Assembly: GCA_022601635.1 (NCBI GenBank)
Contig: JAJACG010000024.1
Coordinates: forward strand, 81,240-145,239
Direction of reading: 5' to 3'
Length of the DNA: 64,000 nt
Source: Chlamydiales bacterium
Lineage (GTDB): Bacteria; Chlamydiota; Chlamydiia; Chlamydiales; JAAKFR01
The notes beneath the pieces were generated by a model, which saw only the letters and a list, made by a program, of their open reading frames with translations, did not search any database and was not told where the DNA came from. The position numbers were made by a program, and so were the translations under genes. Below are positions 1 to 9,385 of this stretch, piece after piece; the first letter of the stretch is position 1; each line of letters begins with the position of its first letter.

Positions 1-549
1 ATAGCCCAGTGTTCCGTCTAGTAGGTAGCCAGCAGCAGTTGTCATCATCGATACACCAACACCAGGGTTGAATGGCGTAACAATCAGGCCTGCTGTGTAG
101 ATAATAGCGCCCAAAAAGCTTTTAATTTTCCACCCTTTAAAACGTCGTTTGCAATCAAGCGGGTCTATTAGAAAGTTAAGCTCATTGTAATCTAGCGATT
201 GGCAAATCTCATTGCTTTCCAGTGCTTGATTCATCACTTGGACATAGATACTCTTCAATTCAGGAGTAACGAAGCTATCTAGTTGATCACGAAGATGGTT
301 ATAGATCTCAATTGCTTCATATTTTCGTCCAACTGCTAGCAAAAACAAAGAGGTACATGCCTGAGCAGGAATACTTTCGTACTCAGAATGCTCACTCCAA
401 TCTCTAGCTAAAGAGACGCTAGTTTCAAAATCTCCGTGCTCAACAGCCAAAGCTAAATCTGTTAGTATTTTCGCATCATCTGCCACAGCTAGAAGCTTGA
501 GCGGTATCATGAATACGATGAAAATTCTTTTTACAATGTCCAAGTCCAT
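1..549 (-). CDS. Hypothetical protein, C-terminus cut by window edge
   Basis: Open minus-strand frame from ATG (complement of 547-549) to the window edge; reads MDLDIVKRIFIVFMIPLKLLAVADDAKILTDLALAVEHGDFE..., signal-peptide-like start. Confidence 0.55.
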   Translation of the reverse strand, partial: MDLDIVKRIFIVFMIPLKLLAVADDAKILTDLALAVEHGDFETSVSLARDWSEHSEYESIPAQACTSLFLLAVGRKYEAIEIYNHLRDQLDSFVTPELKSIYVQVMNQALESNEICQSLDYNELNFLIDPLDCKRRFKGWKIKSFLGAIIYTAGLIVTPFNPGVGVSMMTTAAGYLLDGTLGY

Positions 550-767
550 ACATAAATCCTTATAAGAAGAAGTAGCATTAAAAATGACGTTGTGATGGCC
601 AAGCAGGCTAGATAGAATGATTTGAAGTTTTCAGCTTTACCTTTTAGACCAATGGTCCAAAAACCTTTTGCCATCGAAAATGGTATTAAGAAGACAAGGT
701 TCAGTGTAATAAATACTACAATAGAGAAGCCTACTAGCTCTTTTAAATCCATATTTGGTTCGCCCAA
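531..767 (-). CDS. Small hypothetical membrane protein (78 aa)
   Basis: ORF with two strongly hydrophobic segments, overlapping the start of the downstream minus-strand ORF. Confidence 0.5.
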   Translation of the reverse strand: MGEPNMDLKELVGFSIVVFITLNLVFLIPFSMAKGFWTIGLKGKAENFKSFYLACLAITTSFLMLLLLIRIYVWTWTL

Positions 768-844
768 TATTTTTCTTTTAAAGAGTCAGATTAGAAAAAT
801 AAAAGTTTTAAGGAAATACTAAGACTTAATTTAATGTTACACCC

Positions 845-1648
845 TTATAATGACAGTGTTGAGGTGATTTTTTCTTCGGGTGTGGATCTGGGGATTGAGG
901 AGATGAGTTGCTGTGTGTAGGGATGTTGCGGATTCTCAAAAAGCTCAGCCGAGGTACCACTCTCCACTATTTTGCCACGGTACATCACCAAGATGCGATC
1001 ACAAAAATAGCGCACCACACCCAAATCATGCGAAATAAAAAGATAGCTCAACTTAAAACGCTGCTTCAACTTGTAAAGCAGATTCAAGATCTGCGCCTGT
1101 ACCGATAGGTCGAGTGCCGAAACTGCTTCATCACAGACAACAAGTTTAGGCCGCATCGCAATCGCTCGGCCAATTGAGATGCGCTGCTGCTGTCCACCAG
1201 AAAACTGGTGCGGATATTGATCCAAAATAGTTGGTGGCATCCCAATCTGCTGCACAATGTTCTCAACAGCTGTGATCTGCTCCTCTTTGTTTTCTACAAG
1301 CTTGTGGTAGAGAAGCGCCTCACCAATATTGTCCAAAATCGTTTTGCGCGGATTGAGCGAAGAGAGCGGATCTTGAAAGACCATTTGCACCTTTTGGCGC
1401 GCCTCACGTAATGCTCTACCCTTCAGTTTACGAAAATCCTCACCTTGAAAATAGATCTCACCTTCGGTTGGCTCAATCAGGCGAATGGCACTACGAGCAA
1501 GAGTGCTCTTTCCAGAGCCAGATTCACCCACAAGACCCAAAATCTCCCCCTCATCCATAGAAAAGGAGACATCATCAACTGCAAAAAAGCGCTTGCGCTT
1601 CACCGCAAACTGCTTCTTCAAATTCTCAATCTTCAGTAATGGTTTCAC
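845..1648 (-). CDS. oppF: Oligopeptide/dipeptide ABC transporter ATP-binding protein (OppF/DppF-like)
   Basis: Walker A GESGSGKST, signature SGGQQQRISIGRA, Walker B VVCDEAVSALD; C-terminal PHPYTQQLISS. Confidence 0.9.
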   Translation of the reverse strand: MKPLLKIENLKKQFAVKRKRFFAVDDVSFSMDEGEILGLVGESGSGKSTLARSAIRLIEPTEGEIYFQGEDFRKLKGRALREARQKVQMVFQDPLSSLNPRKTILDNIGEALLYHKLVENKEEQITAVENIVQQIGMPPTILDQYPHQFSGGQQQRISIGRAIAMRPKLVVCDEAVSALDLSVQAQILNLLYKLKQRFKLSYLFISHDLGVVRYFCDRILVMYRGKIVESGTSAELFENPQHPYTQQLISSIPRSTPEEKITSTLSL

Positions 1649-2642
1649 GATCTATTTTCCACTCCAAGTCTTGGTCATAGAGCCAGCATTTCACCTCATG
1701 ACCCTCATCTTGCTTCAGCCCAAAGTAGGGCACCTTTCCCTTCTTACATAGTGGCAAAGCATATTTACAGCGCGGGTGAAAGTGACAGCCAGTTGGTAGC
1801 TGCGTGATGCGCGGCACCGATCCCTCAATCGTCGGTAACGCCCCCTTTGGCATCGTATAGTTGGGTCTCGAAGCAAAAAGAGCTTGCGTATAGGGATGGG
1901 CACTCTGAGTAAAGAGCTGCCTTACAGGCCCCTGTTCCACCTTTTGTCCCGCATACATCACAATCACTTCATCGGCAACCTCTGCGACAACTCCCATGTC
2001 ATGGGTGATTAGCAGTGTGGCCATGCCTCGCTTTTTGCTAAGATCGCGCAGAAGCTGTAGGATTTGCGCCTGAATAGTGACATCTAAGGCGGTAGTTGGC
2101 TCATCGGCGATCAGCACGTCGGGATGCAAAATAATCGCCATCGCAATCATCACTCGCTGCAGCATTCCGCCAGATAGCTTGTGCGGATAGGCATTCATGA
2201 TCTCCTGCGGATTGGGCAGCTGCACCTCCTCAAGCGTGCGCAAAACACGCTCTCTTGCCTCCTCTACACTCTCCTCTAAATGAGCAAGGCAGACTTCTAA
2301 CAGCTGATCCCCAATCGTGTAGACTGGATTGAGGGCGGAAGAGGGGTCTTGGAAGATCATGCTGATGTGGCGTCCGCGCACGCGGCGCATCTGCCGAGAA
2401 GAGAGTTTGAGCAGGTCTTTTCCTTTGTAGAAGATCTCACCCTCCGGAGGCAGAGCTGGCGGAGTAGGCAAGATACGCATGATAGAAAGGGCGGTCATTG
2501 ACTTACCGCAACCAGTCTCTCCGACGATGGCGAGAGTCTTGCCTTTGTGTAGATCAAAGGAGATACCACTCAGGACAGAATGGATCTTGTTATTAATTTT
2601 TAATTTGGTGGTCAGTTTTCTGACAGAGAGAAGAAGGCTCAT
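1626..2642 (-). CDS. oppD: Oligopeptide/dipeptide ABC transporter ATP-binding protein (OppD/DppD-like)
   Basis: Walker [22 protein letters not shown], Walker [13 protein letters not shown]-terminal Cys-containing [14 protein letters not shown] motif typical of oligopeptide-type ATPases. Confidence 0.9.
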   Translation of the reverse strand: MSLLLSVRKLTTKLKINNKIHSVLSGISFDLHKGKTLAIVGETGCGKSMTALSIMRILPTPPALPPEGEIFYKGKDLLKLSSRQMRRVRGRHISMIFQDPSSALNPVYTIGDQLLEVCLAHLEESVEEARERVLRTLEEVQLPNPQEIMNAYPHKLSGGMLQRVMIAMAIILHPDVLIADEPTTALDVTIQAQILQLLRDLSKKRGMATLLITHDMGVVAEVADEVIVMYAGQKVEQGPVRQLFTQSAHPYTQALFASRPNYTMPKGALPTIEGSVPRITQLPTGCHFHPRCKYALPLCKKGKVPYFGLKQDEGHEVKCWLYDQDLEWKIDRETITED

Positions 2643-2685
2643 TGCTATTTACAATATCCCAAACAGCTATTATGATCACTACTCT

Positions 2686-3360
2686 ATGCAAACATTAGCA
2701 CGTCTTTTTGGTCGCTCACCTTTCAAACCGCTCCAAGCGCACATGGAGAAGGTGATTGCTTGCGTGAGTGAGGTCTCTGCACTTTTCAAAGCGCTTGAAG
2801 CAGGCGATTTTGAGGCGGTTTCAGCTGTTTCAAAAAAAATATGCAAACTTGAGCACGAGGCTGACCTAACTAAAAATGACATTCGGAACAATCTTCCGAC
2901 CACACTTTTCTTGCCGATTGCAAGGTCAAGTCTGCTCGATATTTTAGCTCTGCAGGATAGCATTGCTGATCGTGCGGAGGATATTGGTATTTTGCTTACG
3001 TTGAAAGAGCTCACATTGGATCCTGAGGTTGTACCACTTTTGGAGCAATTTGTTCAGATGAACATTGAGGCATGTGAGCAGGTACATAAGATCATCTTAG
3101 AGATGGGTCTTCTTTTAGAGAGCTCATTTGGAGGGCAGGAGGCTGAGAAGGTGAAGAAGATGGTAGAGAAGGTGGCTCACACAGAGCATGAGGTGGATGT
3201 GATTCAGAGGGATCTATTACGCCAGCTTTTTAAGGTGGGCGATGACCTTTCGGCACCGAGCTTCTTTTTATGGATGAAGGTTGTACAGGAGGTGGGCGCT
3301 TTGTCGGATGAGTGTGAGAAACTTGCTAACAGAGTGAGGATGATTCTCGAGGTCAAATGA
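2686..3360 (+). CDS. DUF47/PhoU-like phosphate transport accessory protein (TIGR00153 type)
   Basis: MQTLARLFGRSPFKPLQAHMEKV...; stop overlaps the start of a downstream Pit permease. Confidence 0.8.
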   Translation: MQTLARLFGRSPFKPLQAHMEKVIACVSEVSALFKALEAGDFEAVSAVSKKICKLEHEADLTKNDIRNNLPTTLFLPIARSSLLDILALQDSIADRAEDIGILLTLKELTLDPEVVPLLEQFVQMNIEACEQVHKIILEMGLLLESSFGGQEAEKVKKMVEKVAHTEHEVDVIQRDLLRQLFKVGDDLSAPSFFLWMKVVQEVGALSDECEKLANRVRMILEVK

Positions 3361-4574
3361 CGTATCTGTTCCTCGTAGCACTCATAGTTGGATTTTATGT
3401 CGCCTGGAACATCGGAGCGAACGATGTAGCCAATGCGGTGGGGCCCGCTGTTGGTTCTGGTTCTTTGACGCTTTTACAAGCGGTCATTGTTGCAGCTATT
3501 TTTGAGTTTTTAGGCGCTTTTCTGCTTGGTGCCAATGTGTCTGAGACGTTGGAAAGCGGTATTGTCAATCCTACTCTCTTTGATGGGCATGTTCAGGACT
3601 ATATCTATGGGATGTTGGCAGCGCTGATTGCGACGGGTGTTTGGTTACAGGTGGCCTCCTATTTTGGCTGGCCTGTTTCGACGACACATACGATTGTAGG
3701 GGGAGTGCTCGGTTTTGGATTGATCTACGGCGGTGTGGGGTCCATTTTTTGGAAGACAATCGGTTCGATCGCGGCGAGTTGGGTGGTTTCGCCAGTTTTG
3801 GGAGGGGCTCTGGCCTACTTAATCTTTTCTGTGATTCGCAAGAGGATTTTGTATTGTAAAGAGCCGCTTGTTGCGATGAGAAGAGCAACGCCCTATTTCG
3901 CATTTCTAGTCTTTTCTCTGCTGACGTTGATCCTGCTCTTTGGCGGCCTGAGAGGGCTTTCATTTGAATTCAATATTGTATCGCTGCTGCTCTTTGTCTT
4001 CTGCGTTGGACTGCTAGCATTTTTATTTGCCAAGCTGCTCTTAAAAAGGAGGGGCAAGCTTGAGGGTTACGACCAAGTAGAGCGCATATTTAGCTATTTA
4101 TTGATGATCATCGCCTGCTTCATGGCTTTTGCACATGGTTCAAATGATGTTGCCAATGTGATCGGTCCGCTTTCCGCAATTGTAAATGGAATTCAAGGTA
4201 AGCCTATTTTTGGGCAAAGTGTTCCCATTTCGCTGCTGCTACTTGGTGGTGGTGGTATTGTGATCGGTTTGGCGACATGGGGATGGCGCGTGATTGAGAC
4301 GGTGGGCAAGAAGATTACCTCTCTGACGCCTTCACGCGGTTTTGCAGCTGGTTTCGCCGCTGCACTGACGATTATGCTGGCATCGAAATTAGGCTTGCCT
4401 ATTTCGACGACGCATGTGCTGGTGGGGGCGGTTTTAGGTGTCGGTTTTGCTCGTGGAATTGGGGCGATTAATCTAGGGACGCTGCGTGATATTGCGATTT
4501 CTTGGATAGTGACAGTGCCAGCAGGAGCCTGCCTTTCCATCCTCTTCTTTTTCATCATCAAATGGATAGCCTAG
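3357..4574 (+). CDS. pit: Inorganic phosphate transporter, PiT family
   Basis: Duplicated PiT signatures GANDVANAVGPAVGSG and GSNDVANVIGPLSA, PVSTTHTIVG/PISTTHVLVG. Confidence 0.92.
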   Translation: MTYLFLVALIVGFYVAWNIGANDVANAVGPAVGSGSLTLLQAVIVAAIFEFLGAFLLGANVSETLESGIVNPTLFDGHVQDYIYGMLAALIATGVWLQVASYFGWPVSTTHTIVGGVLGFGLIYGGVGSIFWKTIGSIAASWVVSPVLGGALAYLIFSVIRKRILYCKEPLVAMRRATPYFAFLVFSLLTLILLFGGLRGLSFEFNIVSLLLFVFCVGLLAFLFAKLLLKRRGKLEGYDQVERIFSYLLMIIACFMAFAHGSNDVANVIGPLSAIVNGIQGKPIFGQSVPISLLLLGGGGIVIGLATWGWRVIETVGKKITSLTPSRGFAAGFAAALTIMLASKLGLPISTTHVLVGAVLGVGFARGIGAINLGTLRDIAISWIVTVPAGACLSILFFFIIKWIA

Positions 4575-4589
4575 ACCTGCGAGTCTAGG
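4570..4589 (+). terminator. Possible hairpin at the pit stop codon (no clear U-tract)
   Basis: CCTAGAC-ctgcga-GTCTAGG inverted repeat. Confidence 0.3.
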
Positions 4590-4628
4590 AAAGGTTTAGT
4601 CAAGTCATTGCACTAATCAACAAGAGGT

Positions 4629-4651
4629 TGGCGTTTGTCTTCCAAACGCCA
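4629..4651 (+). terminator. Intergenic hairpin
   Basis: TGGCGTTTG-tcttc-CAAACGCCA perfect 9-bp stem, no strong U-tract. Confidence 0.35.
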
Positions 4652-4739
4652 GTTTAGGTTAGAACTTCCTTGAGAAATCAAAGAATTTACATGCAACTAG
4701 AATCAATATCTGGTAGAGTGCTTTATCGATGGTGATCTC

Positions 4740-5423
4740 ATGATTGAAAACTGGCGCCAGCTATCTTATTTTTTGCTTGGAGCACTTCCTCCGCTACTTT
4801 TTGGATCAAGATCTATAGTTCAGTGGATCCAGAGTGAGAGAGAAAAACGCTCAGTTGTAGGACGGCTATTCTGGCGGCTCTCAATAACGGGCAATTTGCT
4901 ATTAGCATTACACTATTTCATTCAATTCCAGTATCCTTTTTTTCTCATTCAAATAGCGAATTCATTTATTGCTTGGAGAAATCTAAATTTTCTACAAAAG
5001 CAGGGAACAGCACTACGATTTCGGAAGGCGATTTGGATCTTATGTCTCTCCCTTGCCCTTGCTGTAGTTCTTTGTTTTATTCAAACTATACTTTCTTCAG
5101 TTGACACATCTGTTCTGAGCCCTCCTGTAGGAAGAATCATTCAACGTGAGCAAAAGGTACATCTTTTGTGGCACATTTTTGGGCTATTTGGTGGGGTACT
5201 TTTCGCCTCGCGTTTTTGGATTCAATGGATAGAGGCTGAACGTAGTCATGCCAGCCAATTAGGCTTCTATTTCTGGTTAACAAGTCTTTTTGGAAGTGTC
5301 TGTTCCCTTCTATACTTCCTCTACATTCTAGATTGGGTCAGCGCAGCACATCACTCATTTGGGATGATTCCCTACATGCGCAATATTCTCTTATTACGCT
5401 CAGAAAAAAGAGCCCTTAATTGA
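4740..5423 (+). CDS. Membrane protein with two LAB_N (lipid-A-disaccharide synthase N-terminal) like units
   Basis: GSRSIVQWIQSEREKRSVVGRLFWRLSITGNLLL and ASRFWIQWIEAERSHASQLGFYFWLTSLFGS resemble the LAB_N signature. Confidence 0.7.
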   Translation: MIENWRQLSYFLLGALPPLLFGSRSIVQWIQSEREKRSVVGRLFWRLSITGNLLLALHYFIQFQYPFFLIQIANSFIAWRNLNFLQKQGTALRFRKAIWILCLSLALAVVLCFIQTILSSVDTSVLSPPVGRIIQREQKVHLLWHIFGLFGGVLFASRFWIQWIEAERSHASQLGFYFWLTSLFGSVCSLLYFLYILDWVSAAHHSFGMIPYMRNILLLRSEKRALN

Positions 5424-5610
5424 TAAAGAAACAGAAGCATCGCCATGGGCACATATTGTGACATCCACCACACCAAGTGCATAAATTGGTATGACCGCGG
5501 GGACAAGAGGTGGCTTCAAGCTTTTTATGCCCATTACACTTCACAGATGCATGAACCTCATGCACAGTACATCCAAATAGTAGAAATATAGCTGTAAGAA
5601 ATCTAGTCAT
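5416..5610 (-). CDS. Small Cys-rich secreted protein (64 aa)
   Basis: Signal-peptide-like N-terminus and at least 8 Cys in about 45 residues (KCNGHKKLEATSCPRGHTNLCTWCGGCHNMCPWRCFC). Confidence 0.45.
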   Translation of the reverse strand: MTRFLTAIFLLFGCTVHEVHASVKCNGHKKLEATSCPRGHTNLCTWCGGCHNMCPWRCFCFFIN

Positions 5611-5685
5611 GGCAAACCCCGGTATTTTACGCTAAATTAGCGCTATAATGAATTTAATTCAAACTTGATATTTAATCAGATTCTT

Positions 5686-7434
5686 CTAAGAGCGGAGCTT
5701 GGGGTCGAGGGCATCGCGAAGGACGTCGCCAATCAGTGCAATTGAAACCAGCAGTAGTGTGAGTAGAATCGCCGGTGGCCAGAGTAAATAACTCTCGCCA
5801 GGAAAAACAGAACGCCCCTCATCCATCAATACCCCCCAAGAACTCGATCCCTCCTCGCCTAACCCCAAAAAGGAAAGACCCGCCTCACTCGTAATAGCAG
5901 CCATCAATGCAAAAGGTAAAAGCGTCAAAATCGGTGGTATCGCATTAGGCAAAATATGTGAAAACATAATCTTACTATGTCTATACCCCAAGCTCTTAGT
6001 CGCCAAAACGTAAGGAAGTGAGCGCTGTCGCAAAACCTCCGCTCGTATAAAACGACAAAAACTGGTCCAGCCAAAAATTCCCAAAACAGCAATCACTAAA
6101 AATATCGACTTACTCTGTGTCACAGCCACTACAAGCAACAGCATGAAGAATGTGGGCATCGCCTCCCAAATCTCCACCAAACGACAAATCACCAAATCAG
6201 CCTTTCCCGCAAAATATCCAGATATCGTCCCCAGAGGAATCCCAATCATAAGAGAGAGAAAAACCGCACTCACACCCACAACAAGAGATACGCGAATTCC
6301 AAATAAGAGACTGGAAAGCAAATCCTTTCGGTTAATCCGTGTTCTCTCGGTCCACGGAACATAACGGTTGATCAACTGCGATCCTCCCGCATCATCCTCC
6401 CAGTGAAATGGACGTAAAAATGGAGCAATCAACACCTTCAAACTCTGTGATTGCTGCTCAATCCAATTCGAACGCTCCTCCAAATAGTAAGATTGGGCAA
6501 CAGCATCACGGTAGGACTGAATCACACTCTTCGCCTCAACAAGCGGCAGGCGCGTCCTCTCTCCCACACGAACTGCTTCGACTAGACGCTGCTGACTCTT
6601 CTCCACAGCTCTCTTAGCCATCTGCGCATCCAAAGCATTAAGAGCATCACTATGCTTCTCAAAAAGCTCTCGAGCCTGCTCAAACTCATACTTCGCCATC
6701 AAGTAGTCGTGAGAAAAAGGGCGGTATTCAGCGATCAACTCAGGAAGCTTTTCCATAGCAAGTGCATAACGTTCACCATAATGCTCTACAACCTCAGCAA
6801 GCTGCACCTTTTTTTGCCTCTCATGCACCTGCTCAGTATGCCAAAGAGTGGGCATCTCCTGACCTGTATCAGCAAAGTAGCGTTCGCGATAGGGAGCAAA
6901 ATGGTCATGCTGCTTCTTCCTCAAACGACTCTTCAGCAGCACTGAAAGCTTCGCATGATCAGTCATATATTTGAGCTCTCGCTCCCAGGTGGGATATGAC
7001 ATAATAGGAGCTAACACAGGGTCCTCACGAAAGACCCGCTCTGCATTTAATTGCGAACTCTTTAAATCACGCAGCTCCTGGTTACTGCTTGGATCTTTGA
7101 TCCCACCTGAGAGGAAAAAGAGAAAAAGTGCGAGCTGCAAGAGCGTAAGTAATGCCCAAATTCTCTTTTTGCGAAAAAGAATAAATAGAGGCAGCGTAAA
7201 CATCAGAAGATTGAAAAAAAGATCGATCGGCTTTGTATAAAAACCTGAATAAAACAGGTAGCGGAAGAGAGGGAAGTAGAGCCGCTTCTTCCACAAGACA
7301 ACCAACGGCTTGCTACTACAAAGGAGCGGAGCATAGACGCCAAGCAAGAAGATGGTCACAAAAAAGAGAAGAGCACAGAAACCAATCTTGTTCTTCTTAA
7401 ATTGATTCCATACAACCTGCTTGTTGCTCTGCAT
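5686..7434 (-). CDS. oppC: Oligopeptide ABC transporter permease (OppC/DppC-like) with large N-proximal insertion
   Basis: C-terminal BPD_transp_1 permease with EAA-like SLGYRHSKIMFSHILPNAIPPILTLLPFALMAAITSEAGLSFLGLG. Confidence 0.88.
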   Translation of the reverse strand: MQSNKQVVWNQFKKNKIGFCALLFFVTIFLLGVYAPLLCSSKPLVVLWKKRLYFPLFRYLFYSGFYTKPIDLFFNLLMFTLPLFILFRKKRIWALLTLLQLALFLFFLSGGIKDPSSNQELRDLKSSQLNAERVFREDPVLAPIMSYPTWERELKYMTDHAKLSVLLKSRLRKKQHDHFAPYRERYFADTGQEMPTLWHTEQVHERQKKVQLAEVVEHYGERYALAMEKLPELIAEYRPFSHDYLMAKYEFEQARELFEKHSDALNALDAQMAKRAVEKSQQRLVEAVRVGERTRLPLVEAKSVIQSYRDAVAQSYYLEERSNWIEQQSQSLKVLIAPFLRPFHWEDDAGGSQLINRYVPWTERTRINRKDLLSSLLFGIRVSLVVGVSAVFLSLMIGIPLGTISGYFAGKADLVICRLVEIWEAMPTFFMLLLVVAVTQSKSIFLVIAVLGIFGWTSFCRFIRAEVLRQRSLPYVLATKSLGYRHSKIMFSHILPNAIPPILTLLPFALMAAITSEAGLSFLGLGEEGSSSWGVLMDEGRSVFPGESYLLWPPAILLTLLLVSIALIGDVLRDALDPKLRS

Positions 7435-7453
7435 GGTTTTAGATTAGCAGAGC

Positions 7454-8839
7454 CTAATCCTTCAAGGAAAGAAGAAACTCCGCATTGCTGCCTGTCTTCC
7501 TCAATCGGCCAAGAAGAAGCTTCATCGCATCAACCGGTGTCAAATCAGCTGTCGCAGCACGCAAACCATACACCTTCTCAAGCTCTGATGGATGGTAAAG
7601 CAGATCCTCCTTCCTCGTTCCACTCTTAATCATGTCAATCGCTGGATAGAGACGGCGATCTGAAAGACGGCGATCAAGCACAAGCTCCATGTTTCCAGTG
7701 CCTTTGAATTCCTCAAAGATCACCTCATCCATGCGAGAGCCGGTGTCAATCAGCGCTGTCCCCAAGATGGTCAGGCTGCCGCCATTCTCAATATTTCTCG
7801 CCGCTCCAAAGAAGCGCTTTGGCTTGTGAAGCGCATTGGCATCCACACCACCAGACAAAATCTTACCACTATGCGGCTGCACCGTGTTATAGGCACGCGC
7901 TAGTCTGGTAATCGAATCCAACAAGATGACAACATCTTCACCAGACTCCACCATGCGGCGCGCCCGCTCAATCACCATCTCAGCAACTTGAACATGACGC
8001 TCAGGTGGCTCATCAAATGTTGACGCAACAACCTCACCCTTCACAAGACGTGACATATCCGTCACCTCTTCCGGACGTTCACCGATCATCAAGACAATCA
8101 GCTTCACCTCAGGATGGTTGGTCGCAATCGAATGCGCAATATTCTGCAAAATGATCGTCTTTCCCGATCTAGGCGGCGCCACAATCAATCCGCGCTGACC
8201 CTTACCAATCGGAGCCGTCAAGTCCAGAACTCGCTCACTCATGCGATCCTTCGTCGTCTCCATCACAAGACGCTCTTCAGGATAAAGCGGTGTCAGATTC
8301 TCAAAGAAGATGCGCTCACGCTTCTTGTCCGGAGCCTCCCCATTGATCATATCAACGCGCAAGAGCGCAAAAAACTTCTCCTTCTCCTTCGGCTGGCGGA
8401 TCACACCCGCAACCATATCGCCCTTCTTCAAACCAAAACGGCGAATCTGAGCCGGAGAAACATAGATATCTTCCGCAGAAGGTAAATAGTTATAGGTCGG
8501 AGAGCGCAGGAAACCAAAGCCATCAGGCAAAACCTCCAAGACTCCTTCAGCCACAAGCTGCTCCTCACGCGAAGCAGACTTCTTCTTCACAATCTCAAAG
8601 ACCATCTGAGACTTCGTCAGCGATGCCGTGTTCTCAATGCCGCACTTCTGCGCTTCATTGTTCAACTCCGCAATCGTCATGCGCTGTAAATCTGAAATCT
8701 TCGACGTCTTTAATGGCTGCTTAGGCTCCTGCTCAGCTAGCTCTTCAGAAACCATCTTCGCAGGCGGCTTGATCCGCTTACGCGGTGGCCTTGACTTCTT
8801 CTCATTTTTTGGTTTCTCTTCTTCCATAAGTTCACCCAT
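7454..8839 (-). CDS. rho: Transcription termination factor Rho
   Basis: [107 protein letters not shown]. Confidence 0.98.
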   Translation of the reverse strand: MGELMEEEKPKNEKKSRPPRKRIKPPAKMVSEELAEQEPKQPLKTSKISDLQRMTIAELNNEAQKCGIENTASLTKSQMVFEIVKKKSASREEQLVAEGVLEVLPDGFGFLRSPTYNYLPSAEDIYVSPAQIRRFGLKKGDMVAGVIRQPKEKEKFFALLRVDMINGEAPDKKRERIFFENLTPLYPEERLVMETTKDRMSERVLDLTAPIGKGQRGLIVAPPRSGKTIILQNIAHSIATNHPEVKLIVLMIGERPEEVTDMSRLVKGEVVASTFDEPPERHVQVAEMVIERARRMVESGEDVVILLDSITRLARAYNTVQPHSGKILSGGVDANALHKPKRFFGAARNIENGGSLTILGTALIDTGSRMDEVIFEEFKGTGNMELVLDRRLSDRRLYPAIDMIKSGTRKEDLLYHPSELEKVYGLRAATADLTPVDAMKLLLGRLRKTGSNAEFLLSLKD

Positions 8840-8848
8840 AGCAATTAT

Positions 8849-9385
8849 CTAATATTTTAGGATTGTTTGTGTTAATTCTTCTATTGTACCAAAATTCTCG
8901 ATCACAATATCCGCCAGCCGCCGCTTCTTCTCATCAGGCATAAAGCGAAACAACCGCTCCTCATGCACCCGATTTTTCGAAACTACCAATAGCGTCTGAT
9001 CAAAGTAGCTCTCCCACCCCAACTCAAAAAGCAGCGGCACCTCTGCCACAAAGAGCTTAGACTTGCTCTTCTGATATTGATTTTCAATTTCCTCAAGAAT
9101 TGGAGGGTGTAGCGTCTTCTCTAAAAACTCTAGCTCGCTGCGATTGGAAAAAACTAGCTTCGCCAAACGACCACGATCAATCTTGTCCTCAATTAATATA
9201 CCATCCCCAAAGTGATCAATGATCTTCTCGCCATACTCTGTTCGGGGATCCAAAAGCTGGTGCGCGATTTGATCAGAGCTAACTACCTCAGCTCCACGCT
9301 CAGACAATATGCGGCACACCTCACTCTTTCCAGAGCCAGGCAAGCCCGTGACTGCCAGCTTCCCCGATCTTAACACTCTGCCCAA
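8849..9385 (-). CDS. coaE: Dephospho-CoA kinase
   Basis: P-loop GLPGSGKSEVCRIL, SSDQIAHQLLDP, VAEVPLLFELGWE. Confidence 0.9.
   Translation of the reverse strand: MGRVLRSGKLAVTGLPGSGKSEVCRILSERGAEVVSSDQIAHQLLDPRTEYGEKIIDHFGDGILIEDKIDRGRLAKLVFSNRSELEFLEKTLHPPILEEIENQYQKSKSKLFVAEVPLLFELGWESYFDQTLLVVSKNRVHEERLFRFMPDEKKRRLADIVIENFGTIEELTQTILKY

Noticed and set aside
2479-2685. N-terminal extension of the DUF47 ORF
   Set aside because: Antisense to oppD; conserved protein starts at MQTLARLFGRS (2686).
3571-3963. 130-aa minus-strand ORF within pit
   Set aside because: Antisense to a conserved PiT permease; no independent support.
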